DNA from: Nonomuraea rhodomycinica
GTDB lineage: Bacteria > Actinomycetota > Actinomycetes > Streptosporangiales > Streptosporangiaceae
Length of the DNA stretch: 64,000 nt
Assembly: GCF_013363995.1 (NCBI RefSeq)
Contig: NZ_JABWGO010000001.1
Coordinates: 2,117,222 to 2,181,221 of the forward strand
Direction: 5' to 3'
The position numbers were made by a program, and so were the translations under genes. How positions within the stretch are numbered: the first letter of the stretch is position 1; the number at the start of each line of letters is the position of its first letter. Under the pieces are notes generated by a model that worked only from the letters and a program-made list of their open reading frames with translations, was not told where the DNA came from and ran no database searches. Shown here one piece after another: positions 26,402 through 35,304 of this stretch.

Positions 26402-28441
26402 ATGGACAACCCCCCGACGTGGGCCTACGCCAGGGCGACCTCGTGCGCGCAGGGCGGCACGCTGCCCTTCGTCGTCTCCGAGGCCGCGCCGGTCGAGGTG
26501 GCCGACGTGGCGAGCGACCGGGTCGTGTTCACCGGTGTGGCGACGCCCCGCTGGGAGCTGGAGATCGGCGCCGACTGGCCCAGCTCGCTCTACCGGGCGC
26601 GGTTCGGGCCCGAGGTGCCGTGGCCGCAAGGGCTGCCGGGCGAGGCTCCGTGCCCGGACAACGAGGTCTTCTTCGTGGTCCGCGAGGCGGTGCCGGCCGC
26701 GCCGATCCTGGTGAGCGTGCCGTTCGCCACCTGGCAGGCCTACAACAGGGCGGGCCGGCCGGGGCAGGGCCTCTACTGGACCGAGTCGCCGGTGCGCGCC
26801 GGCCGCGTGAGCTTCGACCGGCCGGGCGGCGGCCCCTGCCCGGAGCGCTGGGAGTTCGGCCTGATCCGGTGGCTGCGACCGGCCGGCTACGACGTCGCGT
26901 ACTGCTCGAACCTCGACCTCGACCTCGGCGACGGACCGGACCTGCTGGCGAGGCACCGCGTCCTCGTCGTGAACGGCCACGACGAGTACTGGTCGGAGGC
27001 GATGCGCGACGCGGTCGAGGAGTTCGTCCGGCGCGGCGGGAACCTGGCCGTCCTCTCCGGCAACACCGCGTGGTGGCGGATCCGGCTGGAGGACGGCGGG
27101 CGGACCATGGTGTGCCACCGCGACGCCCTGTGCGACACGGTGGACGACCCCCGGCTGGCGACCGTCGAGTGGTCGTCCGCCGGGCGGCCCGAGAACACGC
27201 TCACCGGCGTCAGCTTCCGCGCCGGGGCGGGGACGTGGGGGCCGGACATGCGGCGCATGCTGGAGGAGTCCTACACGGCGCGCTTCGCCGACCACTGGGT
27301 GTTCGAGGGGACGGGACTCAAGGACGGCGACCCGTTCGGGCGGGGATGCCTGGGCTACGAGACGGACGCGGCCGAGATCGAGGAGATCGGCGGCGTGCCC
27401 CGGGTCACGTGCCGCGACGGGACACCTGCGTCGTTCGTCGTGCTGGCCACGGCGGACCTGCGGCACTGGAGCGCCTACGGCCAGGGCGGGACGGCGACCA
27501 TGGGGATCTTCACCAGCGGCCTGGGCGCCGTGTTCAACGCCGCCACCGTCAACTGGGGCAACACCCTGCACGACCCGGTCGTGGAACGCGTGACCCGCAA
27601 CGTGCTCGACCGCTTCAGCGGCGCGGCGCCCGCCCCCGCGTGGGAGGTCGTCGGACCCGCCGGGACGGACGTCCGGGCGCTGGCGGTGCGGGACCGGACG
27701 CTGTACGCGGTGGACGGGTCGGGGGCGCTGCTGCGGCGGGAGCTGTGCGGGCAGAACCTGCCGTGGGAGCCCGCCACGACCGCCCGCGCCGCCCGGACAG
27801 CAGCGGCCCCCGAACTCGCCGGACTCACCGAAGCCTCCGAGGCCTCCGAACTCGCCGGAGCCGGCGAAGCCCGCGAAGTCTCCGGGGAGGTGGTCGCGCT
27901 GGCCGTGCCCAGGGAGGCCGCGGCGGGGTTCCCCGTCGCGCTGTACGGCCTGACCGCCGCCGGGCGGCTCGTCCGGTGGGACGGCCGGGAGGACGGCGAC
28001 GCCTGGACGGACCTCGAAGCGGCGCCCCCCGGGGCGACGGGGCTGGCGATCGCCGACTGCACGTTCTTCGCGGTGACCGAGGGCGGGGAGCTGTGGCGGC
28101 GGCCGTTCGCGTCCCGGGGGTGGGAGCCGGCGGGCGCGATCCGACCGGTGGCGGGCGCCGCCCCGGAGGGCTTGCGGGTGAGCGGGCTGGCGGCCATGAA
28201 CGGGCGGCTGTTCGCGGGGCTCGCCGACGGCCGGGTGCTCACCTCGCTTCCCGGCGGCCCATGGGAGGAGTACGACGTGAGGCTCGTCGCGGCGGCCTTC
28301 ACGGCGCACGCCGGCGCGCTGGTGGCGGCCGGCCGCGAGACCCCGCTCAGCCGCCACATCGTCCGCCGCCGCCAGGACAGCCCGCCGTCATCCACGAGCG
28401 GCGGCGACGGAGGCGGGGCTCAGAGGGACGCCGGGCCGTAG
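26402..28441 (+). CDS. N,N-dimethylformamidase beta-subunit-like protein with a C-terminal propeller-like domain
   Basis: A 679-residue protein. The first ~415 residues match the domain found in the large subunit of N,N-dimethylformamidase, best seen in HRVLVVNGHDEYWSEAMRDA and GGNLAVLSGNTAWWRIRL, a class-I-glutaminase-amidotransferase-like fold. After a Glu/Ala/Ser linker, residues about 430-650 hold short repeats (ALAVRDRTLYAVDGSG; GLAIADCTFFAVTEGG; GLAAMNGRLFAGLADG) like a beta-propeller or tectonin-like domain. No signal peptide is seen. Whether it acts on amides is unknown; family members are usually unstudied. The ATG at 26402 has GAGGGAG eleven bases upstream. Its 3' end overlaps the converging vanX-like gene by 22 bp. 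Confidence 0.78.
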   Translation: MDNPPTWAYARATSCAQGGTLPFVVSEAAPVEVADVASDRVVFTGVATPRWELEIGADWPSSLYRARFGPEVPWPQGLPGEAPCPDNEVFFVVREAVPAAPILVSVPFATWQAYNRAGRPGQGLYWTESPVRAGRVSFDRPGGGPCPERWEFGLIRWLRPAGYDVAYCSNLDLDLGDGPDLLARHRVLVVNGHDEYWSEAMRDAVEEFVRRGGNLAVLSGNTAWWRIRLEDGGRTMVCHRDALCDTVDDPRLATVEWSSAGRPENTLTGVSFRAGAGTWGPDMRRMLEESYTARFADHWVFEGTGLKDGDPFGRGCLGYETDAAEIEEIGGVPRVTCRDGTPASFVVLATADLRHWSAYGQGGTATMGIFTSGLGAVFNAATVNWGNTLHDPVVERVTRNVLDRFSGAAPAPAWEVVGPAGTDVRALAVRDRTLYAVDGSGALLRRELCGQNLPWEPATTARAARTAAAPELAGLTEASEASELAGAGEAREVSGEVVALAVPREAAAGFPVALYGLTAAGRLVRWDGREDGDAWTDLEAAPPGATGLAIADCTFFAVTEGGELWRRPFASRGWEPAGAIRPVAGAAPEGLRVSGLAAMNGRLFAGLADGRVLTSLPGGPWEEYDVRLVAAAFTAHAGALVAAGRETPLSRHIVRRRQDSPPSSTSGGDGGGAQRDAGP

Positions 28442-29076
28442 AGGGCGTGCGGGGCTCCGACGGTGAAGGCCCAGTAACGGTCGCCGTACGACCAGTGCCA
28501 CCACTCCGTCGCGTAGTTGACCAGCCCCACCGGCTCCAGCGCCCCGGCCAGGATCTTGCGGTGCCGGCGCGCGGTCTCCGGCAGGTCCGGGGCCGCCGTG
28601 TAGCACAGTCCGCCGCTCCGCTCCGGCGTGTCGTTGATCGCCGTGCCCATGTCGTACTCGGCCCCGTCGGGGTCGCAGAGGGTGAGGTCCACGGCGGCGC
28701 CGGCCGTGTGCGGGGCCACCTCGACCGGTGAGACGTAGCGGCTGGTGGCCGAGCGCAGCTCGTCCGGGGTCAGGCCGGGGAAGCGCTCGGCCAGCTCGGC
28801 GCGGTAGCCGTCGAAGATCTGCCGCTGCGAGGCGATCGTCCGGTGCCCCTCGACGATCAGCAGGTGGTACCCGTCGGGCAGGGTCCGCTCGGCGCGTTCG
28901 AGCCGGTCGACGACGCCCTGCCGCAGGTGGGCGTACGCGCCCCCGGGATCGGCCATCCGCTCGTCGACCCGCAGCCGCCCGCGGACGTCCACCAGCGGCT
29001 CGCCGCTGTCTTCGAGGGGGATCGCGGCGACACGCGGATCGGAGATCAGCACGATGTCGCCAGTTGGGTGCCACAT
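28420..29076 (-). CDS. vanX: D-alanyl-D-alanine dipeptidase (VanX/DdpX, M15D)
   Basis: A 218-residue zinc peptidase that splits D-Ala-D-Ala. The catalytic arginine lies in VEGHRTIAS (R79), the zinc ligands are H123 and D130 (APHTAGAAVD) and H194, and the general base is E191 (EWWHW). No signal peptide is present, so it is cytoplasmic. The ATG at 29076 starts 13 bases after the ROK gene stop, and that stop region, TGAGAA, serves as its ribosome-binding site, so the two genes are coupled. There is no vanH/vanA beside it, so a role in wall-peptide reuse fits better than vancomycin resistance; this is inference. Confidence 0.88.
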   Translation of the reverse strand: MWHPTGDIVLISDPRVAAIPLEDSGEPLVDVRGRLRVDERMADPGGAYAHLRQGVVDRLERAERTLPDGYHLLIVEGHRTIASQRQIFDGYRAELAERFPGLTPDELRSATSRYVSPVEVAPHTAGAAVDLTLCDPDGAEYDMGTAINDTPERSGGLCYTAAPDLPETARRHRKILAGALEPVGLVNYATEWWHWSYGDRYWAFTVGAPHALYGPASL

Positions 29077-29088
29077 GTGCAGCAATTC

Positions 29089-30330
29089 TCACACAGTGTC
29101 GGAGAAGACCTGCTCCCGGGCTTGCTCCAACGCGGCCACCAGAGCCCCGCGCAGCACGGGGTTTCCGGTCACCCCGGTGGCCGCGACCGTGGGCCGGCTG
29201 GGGCTGATCCTGGCCGCGGCGGTCTCGACGCGGCCGGCGAGCTCCGCGCCGCCCGCCTTGCCCACGTCGCCGGCGAGCACGATGAGCCCGGGGTCCAGGA
29301 CGACGCTGACGGCGGCGACGGCCACGGCCAGCCGGGCGGCGACGGCGTCGAGGAAACCGCTGTTGCCGGCGGCGACCGCGGCCGCCACCAGCCCGGCGAC
29401 CGACCCCGCACGGGAAGCCGGAGCGACGCCGTCCCCGTCGGCACCGGAAGCGGCCGGCCCGTCCGGAGGCAGCGGCAGGCCGGCGGGATCGGTCAGCCCA
29501 TGGGCACGGGCCAGGGCGGTCAGCGCCTTGCGGCCCACGAGCCGCTGGTACGACCCCGACTGCGGACGCGCGACGTCGTCCGGCAGCGGCTCCCCCGGCA
29601 CCGGCAGCCAGCCGATCTCCCCCGCCCCTCCGGTGGTGCCGCGCCGCAGCCGCCCGTCCAGCATGACGCCGAGCCCCTGCCCGACGCCCGCCCACATGAC
29701 CACGAAGTCGTCGTGCCCGGCGGCTGCGCCGTGCCTGTGCTCGGCGAGGGCGACGAGGTTGACGTCGTTCTCGATGGTCACGGACGCCCCGAGCGAGCGG
29801 CGCAGGCTGGCGAGCACGCCGGTGTGCCAGGCGGGCAGGTCGTGCGAGAAGCGCATGTCGCCCGTACGCGGGTCCACGACGCCGCGCGTGCCGATGACGA
29901 ACGACCGCAGCCGCCCGAGCGTGATGCGGGCCGAGGCGCAGGCCCGCTGGACGGCGTCGTGGACGGCGGCGACGGGGTCCTCTCCCCCGGCGGGGTCCAC
30001 GACGACCTCGACCACGACGCGGCCGGTGATGTCGGCCACGCCGACGGTGATGGAGTCGGGCAGCACCTCCAGCCCGGCGACGTGGGCGCTGGAGGGCACG
30101 ACGCCGTAGAGGGCGGCGTTGGGGCCGCGCCCGCCGGCCCGTTCGCCGGCCACCTGGACGAGGCCGCGCTCCTCCAGCCGGGCGAGGAGCTGCCCGGCCG
30201 TGACCTTGGACAGGCCGGTGCGCTCGCCCAGCTCGGCGCGGGTCAGCGGGCCGTCGGAGATGAGCAGTTCGAGCGCGCTGCGGTCGTTGAGCCGGCGCAG
30301 CAGCCTGGGGACGCCCGGGTTGAGTGTCAC
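29089..30330 (-). CDS. ROK family transcriptional regulator 1
   Basis: A 413-residue regulator with an N-terminal winged helix (LTRAELGERTGLSKVTAGQLLARLEERGLV, read in parts) and a C-terminal ROK sugar-kinase-like domain (VTIENDVNLVALAE). The usual zinc-site cysteines (CxCGxxGC) of NagC/Mlc-type ROK proteins are not seen. It starts at GTG 30330 behind GGGAGGGAG. It is divergent from the sugar ABC operon at 30502 and probably represses it and itself through the inverted repeat at 30369-30382. It is a clear paralogue of the second ROK gene at 36.5 kb. Confidence 0.9.
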   Translation of the reverse strand: MTLNPGVPRLLRRLNDRSALELLISDGPLTRAELGERTGLSKVTAGQLLARLEERGLVQVAGERAGGRGPNAALYGVVPSSAHVAGLEVLPDSITVGVADITGRVVVEVVVDPAGGEDPVAAVHDAVQRACASARITLGRLRSFVIGTRGVVDPRTGDMRFSHDLPAWHTGVLASLRRSLGASVTIENDVNLVALAEHRHGAAAGHDDFVVMWAGVGQGLGVMLDGRLRRGTTGGAGEIGWLPVPGEPLPDDVARPQSGSYQRLVGRKALTALARAHGLTDPAGLPLPPDGPAASGADGDGVAPASRAGSVAGLVAAAVAAGNSGFLDAVAARLAVAVAAVSVVLDPGLIVLAGDVGKAGGAELAGRVETAAARISPSRPTVAATGVTGNPVLRGALVAALEQAREQVFSDTV

Positions 30331-30368
30331 GAGCTCCCTCCCCTCTCGTCACGAAACGCTAACGCCGG

Positions 30369-30394
30369 TTTCTTTTAAGAAAGTTTCTTGTTAG
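30369..30394. promoter_or_regulatory. Probable ROK operator between ROK regulator 1 and the sugar importer operon
   Basis: TTTCTTTTAAGAAA (30369-30382) is an inverted repeat with arms TTTCTT/AAGAAA. The adjoining bases to 30394 complete an element (CTAACAAGAAACTTTCTTAA on the minus strand) related to those at 26346-26364 and 36499-36518. It lies in an A/T-rich patch in the 171-bp divergent promoter region. Confidence 0.6.
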
Positions 30395-30501
30395 TTTACC
30401 ACCATTCGACACTGACGATCAGCCAGGTGCGGGACCCCCGGGCTCGGCACCCGTATGAGCGCAGACCCCCGACGCGTTTTAGCCGGGAAGGGAGAACCCT
30501 A

Positions 30502-31827
30502 GTGAGGATCGCGAAGACCACGGCCGCTACGGTCACCACGGCCGCCTTGGCCCTGGGACTGGCCGCGTGCGGCGGCTCCTCCGAGCCGTCCAAGAGCCAG
30601 CCGGCGCAGTCCGCCTCGGCCGCCGGTCCCAAGTTCGCGGGCCAGAGCCTCACCGTCTGGCGTCTCGGCGACCCCAACGAGCCGTCGCAGAAGTACATGG
30701 ACGACCTCGTCGCCGAGTTCAAGACGCAGACCGGCGCCGACGCGAAGGTCCAGTGGATCCCGTGGCCGCAGGTCAACGACAAGTTCACGGCCGCCGCGGC
30801 CGGCGGTGAGGGCCCCGACGTGACCGAGATCGGCAACGACCAGGTGCCGCTGTGGCAGAGCCAGGACGCGCTGGCCCCCGTCACCTCGATCACCACCTCC
30901 GGAGAGCAGGCCCAGATCCCGAAGAACCTCTTCGGCCTGGAGACCATCGACGGCGAGGTCTACGCCATGCCGTGGGGCGCCGGCACCCGCGCGGTCATGT
31001 ACCGCACGGACTGGTTCAAGGAGCTCAAGATCGAGGTCCCGAAGACCTGGGACGAGCTGCTGGCCGCCGCCAAGAAGATCCAGGACAAGAAGGGCAAGGA
31101 CGTCGACGGGTTCGCCTTCAACGGCGGCTCCGACGCCAACCACCTGCTGGGCGCGCTCGCCTGGTCCGAGGGCGGCGAGTACGCGGTCAAGGAGGGCGAC
31201 AAGTGGGTGGGCAAGCTCACCGACCCCGCCTTCAAGGCCGGTTTCGCGTCGTACACGGGGATCGTCACCTCCGGCGTGTCCGGCAAGTCGCGCCTGACGC
31301 AGAACACCACCGACATCCGCACCCGCTTCTCCAACGGCAAGGTCGGCATGTACCTCACGGCCTCGTGGGACATCGCCACCATCAAGGAGGAGAGCAAGGG
31401 CAAGATCAAGGACGACCAGATGGCGTTCTTCCCGCTGCCCTCCAAGAGCGGCGGCGAGACCCCGGCGTTCTTCGGCGGCAACGACATCGCCGTGTGGAAC
31501 GACGCCAAGAACAAGGAGCTCGCGACCGAGTTCGTGAAGCTCGCCTCCGGCAAGAAGTGGGCCGACCGGTACGCCAAGGACGGCGGCCTGCTCCCGGTCT
31601 ACCCCGACACCCTGGCCGAGCTGGCCAAGGACCCGGCGCAGGCGCCGTTCGCCGCCGCCTTCGCCAAGGCCAAGGCGTTCCCCGCCGACCCGCAGTGGAC
31701 CGAGGCCAACGAGACCAAGGCCGTCCTGCAGAACGCGGCCCGCTCGGTCATCGAGGGCAAGGCCACGGCGGACGACGCGCTGGCCGCGGCCAACAAGGAA
31801 CTCGAAGACATCCTGAACCAGTCGTGA
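30502..31827 (+). CDS. Sugar ABC transporter substrate-binding lipoprotein (CUT1 family)
   Basis: A 441-residue family-1 extracellular binding protein. The lipobox is LGLAAC with C23. The mature region has TVWRLGDPNEPSQKYMDD, then YAMPWGAGTRAVMYRTDWF typical of oligosaccharide binders. It starts at GTG 30502 with AAGGGAG upstream. It heads an operon with two permeases and a GH3 glycosidase. The context suggests N-acetylglucosamine-containing sugars or muropeptide-derived sugars as substrate; the sequence alone does not decide. Confidence 0.9.
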   Translation: MRIAKTTAATVTTAALALGLAACGGSSEPSKSQPAQSASAAGPKFAGQSLTVWRLGDPNEPSQKYMDDLVAEFKTQTGADAKVQWIPWPQVNDKFTAAAAGGEGPDVTEIGNDQVPLWQSQDALAPVTSITTSGEQAQIPKNLFGLETIDGEVYAMPWGAGTRAVMYRTDWFKELKIEVPKTWDELLAAAKKIQDKKGKDVDGFAFNGGSDANHLLGALAWSEGGEYAVKEGDKWVGKLTDPAFKAGFASYTGIVTSGVSGKSRLTQNTTDIRTRFSNGKVGMYLTASWDIATIKEESKGKIKDDQMAFFPLPSKSGGETPAFFGGNDIAVWNDAKNKELATEFVKLASGKKWADRYAKDGGLLPVYPDTLAELAKDPAQAPFAAAFAKAKAFPADPQWTEANETKAVLQNAARSVIEGKATADDALAAANKELEDILNQS

Positions 31828-31829
31828 CG

Positions 31830-32840
31830 ATGGCGGACACGTCAACGCTCGCCAGGGGCGGAGCCACCTCCGCCCCTGGGCGGCGCCGAGGCTCGCGCAG
31901 GCCCTCCCGCGCCGGCGGCATGCCGGCGTGGGCGGTGCCCTACGTCCTGCTCATCCCCGGCATGCTGGTGATCGCGGGGCTGCTGCTGTACCCGATGGTG
32001 CAGATGGCGATCATCTCGTTCCAGGACATCAGCCTGCGGGTGATCCGCGGCGTCGCGGAGCCGAAGTGGGTCGGGTTCGGGAACTACCAGCGCGTCCTGG
32101 ACAACGAGATCTTCTGGTCCGCGCTGCGCAACACGGTCGTCTTCGCGCTCGTCACCGTGACGCTCACGCTGGTGCTCGGCACGGCGGTCGGCGTGCTGCT
32201 GCACCGGCTGAGCAAGCGCATGTCCGCCTTCGTGATCATCGGCATCATGTCGGCGTGGGCGGTGCCCCCGGTGGCGCAGGGCACGATCTGGCGGTGGCTG
32301 TTCGACGCCGAGGCCGGCGTCGTCAACTGGGCGCTGAACCTGCTGCCCGACTGGCTGTCGTCGCTGGTGTTCGGCCGGAGCGACTGGTCGGGCCAGCCGT
32401 GGCTGAACGACGCCTGGTCGGTGTACGTGGTGCTGGTGCTGACCGTGCTGTGGGCGTCGTTCCCGTTCGTGGCGGTGTCGGTGCTCGCCGGGCTCAAGGG
32501 CATCCCGGCCGAGCTGTACGAGGCGGCCCGGGTGGACGGCGCCACGCCGTGGCGCACGTTCAGGACGATCACCTTCCCGCTGCTCAAGCCGGTCTTCGCG
32601 GTGCTGACCATCCTGTCGATCATCTGGGACTTCAAGGTGCTCAGCCAGCTCTACGTGCTGCTCAACGGGCCCACCAACCGCGAGGCGTTCAACCTGTCCC
32701 TCTACTCGTACGCCGAGGCGTTCAAGGCGCCGCCGAAGATGGGCACGGGCGCGGCGATCGCGATCGTGCTGACGATCATCCTGCTCGTCGTGACCGCCTT
32801 CTACACCCGGCAGATGGTCAAACAGGAGGACCTGGCATGA
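31830..32840 (+). CDS. Sugar ABC transporter permease (MalF-like)
   Basis: A 336-residue CUT1 inner-membrane permease. After a basic N-terminal tail it has about six hydrophobic helices (first AVPYVLLIPGMLVIAGLLLY) and the EAA loop ELYEAARVDGATPWRTFRTI that contacts the ATPase. The ATG at 31830 is two bases after the binding-protein stop; a GTG at 31824 overlapping that stop is an alternative. No ATPase gene is present in the operon. Confidence 0.9.
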   Translation: MADTSTLARGGATSAPGRRRGSRRPSRAGGMPAWAVPYVLLIPGMLVIAGLLLYPMVQMAIISFQDISLRVIRGVAEPKWVGFGNYQRVLDNEIFWSALRNTVVFALVTVTLTLVLGTAVGVLLHRLSKRMSAFVIIGIMSAWAVPPVAQGTIWRWLFDAEAGVVNWALNLLPDWLSSLVFGRSDWSGQPWLNDAWSVYVVLVLTVLWASFPFVAVSVLAGLKGIPAELYEAARVDGATPWRTFRTITFPLLKPVFAVLTILSIIWDFKVLSQLYVLLNGPTNREAFNLSLYSYAEAFKAPPKMGTGAAIAIVLTIILLVVTAFYTRQMVKQEDLA

Positions 32841-33688
32841 ACCCGCTGGCCCGCAAGCGGCTCACCCGGGCCGCCCTGAACACGGCCGGAGTGCTGGTCT
32901 TCCTCTTCGCCGTCTTCCCCGTCTACTGGATGATCTCCACCTCGTTCAAGGCGAACGACCAGATCTTCACCACGGACTTCATCCCGTTCCCCACGCACTT
33001 CACGCTCGACCACGTCGAGCGGGTGCTCACCGAGGGCGTGGCGGGCAACCCCATCTGGGTCTACATGCGCAACAGCGCGATCGTGGCGCTCGGCACCGTG
33101 CTCGTCGGCTCGGCGTTCGCGCTGCTGGCGGCGACCGCCGTGGCGCGCTTCCGGTTCAAGGGGCGCACCGCGTTCCTCATCACGCTGCTCGTCGTGCAGA
33201 TGATCCCGTGCGAGGCGCTGGTCATCCCGCTCTTCCTGAACGTCAAGCGCCTCGGCCTGTACGACAACCTGCTCGGGCTCATCGTGATCCAGGTCGGCAT
33301 CACCCTCCCGTTCGGCGTCTGGATGCTGCGCACGTTCGTCGCGGCGGTGCCCAGGTCGCTGGAGGAGGCCGCGTGGATCGACGGCGCGAGCCGGTTCACC
33401 ACGTTCAGGAAGGTGCTCTTCCCCCTGGTGGCGCCCGGGCTGGTGGCGACGAGCATCTTCTCGTTCATCACCGCCTGGAACGACCTGATCTTCGCGCTGG
33501 TGCTGATGAAGGAGAGCTCCGGCTACACCATGCCGGTCGCCCTGCAGTACTTCTTCGGGCAGCGCGGCACCGACTGGGGCGCCATCATGGCGACCTCCAC
33601 GCTGATGACGCTGCCCGTCATCGCCTTCTTCCTGCTGGTGCAGCGCCGCATGGTCTCCGGCCTGGTGGCCGGCGCCGTCAAGGGCTGA
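32837..33688 (+). CDS. Sugar ABC transporter permease (MalG-like)
   Basis: A 283-residue CUT1 permease partner. It has an N-terminal helix (LNTAGVLVFLFAVFPVYWMIS) and an EAA loop SLEEAAWIDGASRFTTFRKV, and ends with the MalG-type GAVKG. The ATG at 32837 overlaps the preceding stop (ATGA) and has AGGAGG eight bases upstream. A very strong hairpin follows before the GH3 gene. Confidence 0.9.
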   Translation: MNPLARKRLTRAALNTAGVLVFLFAVFPVYWMISTSFKANDQIFTTDFIPFPTHFTLDHVERVLTEGVAGNPIWVYMRNSAIVALGTVLVGSAFALLAATAVARFRFKGRTAFLITLLVVQMIPCEALVIPLFLNVKRLGLYDNLLGLIVIQVGITLPFGVWMLRTFVAAVPRSLEEAAWIDGASRFTTFRKVLFPLVAPGLVATSIFSFITAWNDLIFALVLMKESSGYTMPVALQYFFGQRGTDWGAIMATSTLMTLPVIAFFLLVQRRMVSGLVAGAVKG

Positions 33689-33700
33689 CCCTCCCCTGCC

Positions 33701-33755
33701 GCGGTCCCCGGCACGGCCGGCGTCCCTCCACCCGCCGGTCCGTGCCGCGGACCGC
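33701..33755 (+). terminator. Long hairpin between the importer genes and the GH3 gene
   Basis: GCGGTCC(C)CGGCACGG-CCGGCG, a 10-base loop, then CGCCGG-T-CCGTGCCG(C)GGACCGC. About 21 pairs with one mismatch and one bulged T fill most of the 88-bp gap. It could attenuate read-through to the glycosidase or protect the upstream transcript. Confidence 0.65.
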
Positions 33756-33776
33756 CCTGTCCACGATTGAGGAGCC

Positions 33777-35294
33777 ATGAGTCACAGTGATCGGGGGCTG
33801 CGCCGCCTCGCGGCGGGCACGCTGCTGGCCGCGTTCGAGGGCACGACCGCGCCCGGATGGGTGCTGAGAGAGCTGGAGAACGGCCTCGGCGGCGTCACGC
33901 TCTTCGGCTTCAACGTCACCGAGCCGGAGGCGCTGGCCGAGCTGACCGCCTCCCTGCGGGCGGCCGGCGACCCCGTCGTCTCGCTCGACGAGGAGGGCGG
34001 GGACGTCACCCGGCTCGCCTACCACGTCGGCAGCCCGTACCCGGGCAACGCCGCGCTCGGCGCGGTGGACGATCCCGACCTCACCCGCCGCGTCTACCGG
34101 GCGATCGGCGCGGAGCTGGTCGCCTGCGGGGTGAACCTCGACATGGCGCCGGACGCCGACGTCAACACCGCGGCGGACAACCCGGTCATCGGCACCAGGG
34201 CGTTCGGCGACGACCCGGAGCTGGTCGCCCGGCACACCGTGGCGGCCGTCGAGGGGCTCCAGGCGGTCGGGGTCGCCGCCTGCGTCAAGCACTTCCCCGG
34301 CCACGGCGCCACCACCGTGGACTCGCACCTGGACGTGCCGTTCGTGGACGTGCCGCTGGACGTGCTGCGCGCCAGGGAGCTCGCGCCGTTCCGGGCGGCC
34401 GTCGCCGCGGGCACCAAGTCGATCATGACGGCGCACGTCGCGGTGCCGGCGCTGACCGGCGACCGGCCGGCCACCCTCTCCCCGGCCGCGCTCACCGGGC
34501 TGCTGCGCGAGGAGCTCGGCTACCGGGGCGTGGTGATCTCCGACGCGCTCGACATGCAGGCCATCACCGACGGCGTGGGACTGGCCGAGGGGGCCGTCCA
34601 GTCCCTGGCCGCCGGCGCCGACCTGCTGTGCCTCGGGCCGAAGCCGGGGCCGGAGGACGTGGCGGGCATCATCGAGGCGATCGTGGCGGCGGCCCGGGAG
34701 GGGCGGCTGCCGGTGGAGCGCCTGGAGGAGGCCGCCGGCCGTACGGCGGCGCTGCGCACCTGGTTCGGCACGCGCGCCGGCGCGGCCCGGGAGGTCCGTT
34801 CCGCCGACGCGCCGGAGGGCGGACACGATGGCGCGACGGCGGAGGACGGGCGCGGCGAGGGCGGCGCGGGGGCGGCCTCGATCGGCCTGCACGCCGCGCG
34901 GCGCGCCGTCCGTCTCGACGGCTCGGCCGGGCCGCTGACCGACCCGCTGGTGGTGGAGGTGGACACGCCGCCCACCATCGCGGTCGGGGACGTGCCGTGG
35001 GGCGTCGCGCCGTGGCTGCCGCAGGCGGAGGTCGTCCGGGTACGGCCCGCCGACGCGGACGCGGGCGCCCTGCTGGAGCGCGCCGCCGGCCGGTCGCTGG
35101 TCGTGATCGTCAAGGACGCCCACCGCTACGCCGACAGCCGGGCGCTGGTGTCGGCGCTGGTGGCCGCCCGGCCCGACGCGATCGTGGTGGAGATGGGCCT
35201 GCCGGTGTGGCGGCCGGGCAGCGCCGCCTACATCGCCACGTACGGCGCGGCCCGCGCCAACGCCCAGGCGGCGATGGAGCTCCTCACCGCCTGA
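33777..35294 (+). CDS. nagZ: Glycoside hydrolase family 3, NagZ-type beta-N-acetylhexosaminidase
   Basis: A 505-residue GH3 enzyme without a signal peptide, so cytoplasmic. The first ~325 residues are the catalytic barrel, with the NagZ hallmark KHFPGHG at 171-177 (H176 the likely acid/base) and the probable nucleophile D256 in VISDALDM. The C-terminal ~130 residues form a second alpha/beta domain, after a Gly/Ala/Glu linker. The KHFPGH loop is specific to N-acetylhexosaminidases and absent from GH3 beta-glucosidases. It likely removes GlcNAc from imported chito- or muropeptide-derived sugars. GAGGAG precedes ATG 33777. Confidence 0.88.
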   Translation: MSHSDRGLRRLAAGTLLAAFEGTTAPGWVLRELENGLGGVTLFGFNVTEPEALAELTASLRAAGDPVVSLDEEGGDVTRLAYHVGSPYPGNAALGAVDDPDLTRRVYRAIGAELVACGVNLDMAPDADVNTAADNPVIGTRAFGDDPELVARHTVAAVEGLQAVGVAACVKHFPGHGATTVDSHLDVPFVDVPLDVLRARELAPFRAAVAAGTKSIMTAHVAVPALTGDRPATLSPAALTGLLREELGYRGVVISDALDMQAITDGVGLAEGAVQSLAAGADLLCLGPKPGPEDVAGIIEAIVAAAREGRLPVERLEEAAGRTAALRTWFGTRAGAAREVRSADAPEGGHDGATAEDGRGEGGAGAASIGLHAARRAVRLDGSAGPLTDPLVVEVDTPPTIAVGDVPWGVAPWLPQAEVVRVRPADADAGALLERAAGRSLVVIVKDAHRYADSRALVSALVAARPDAIVVEMGLPVWRPGSAAYIATYGAARANAQAAMELLTA

Positions 35295-35304
35295 CGGCGG
35301 GTTC

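Noticed and set aside
28420..29076. Vancomycin-resistance locus
   Set aside because: Only the VanX-like dipeptidase is present; no vanH, vanA/B ligase or vanRS genes adjoin it, and it is coupled to a sugar-type regulator.
30365..30500. DasR (GntR-type) sites in the importer promoter
   Set aside because: No ACTGGTCTAGACCAGT-like palindrome is present; the inverted repeat found is of the ROK kind.
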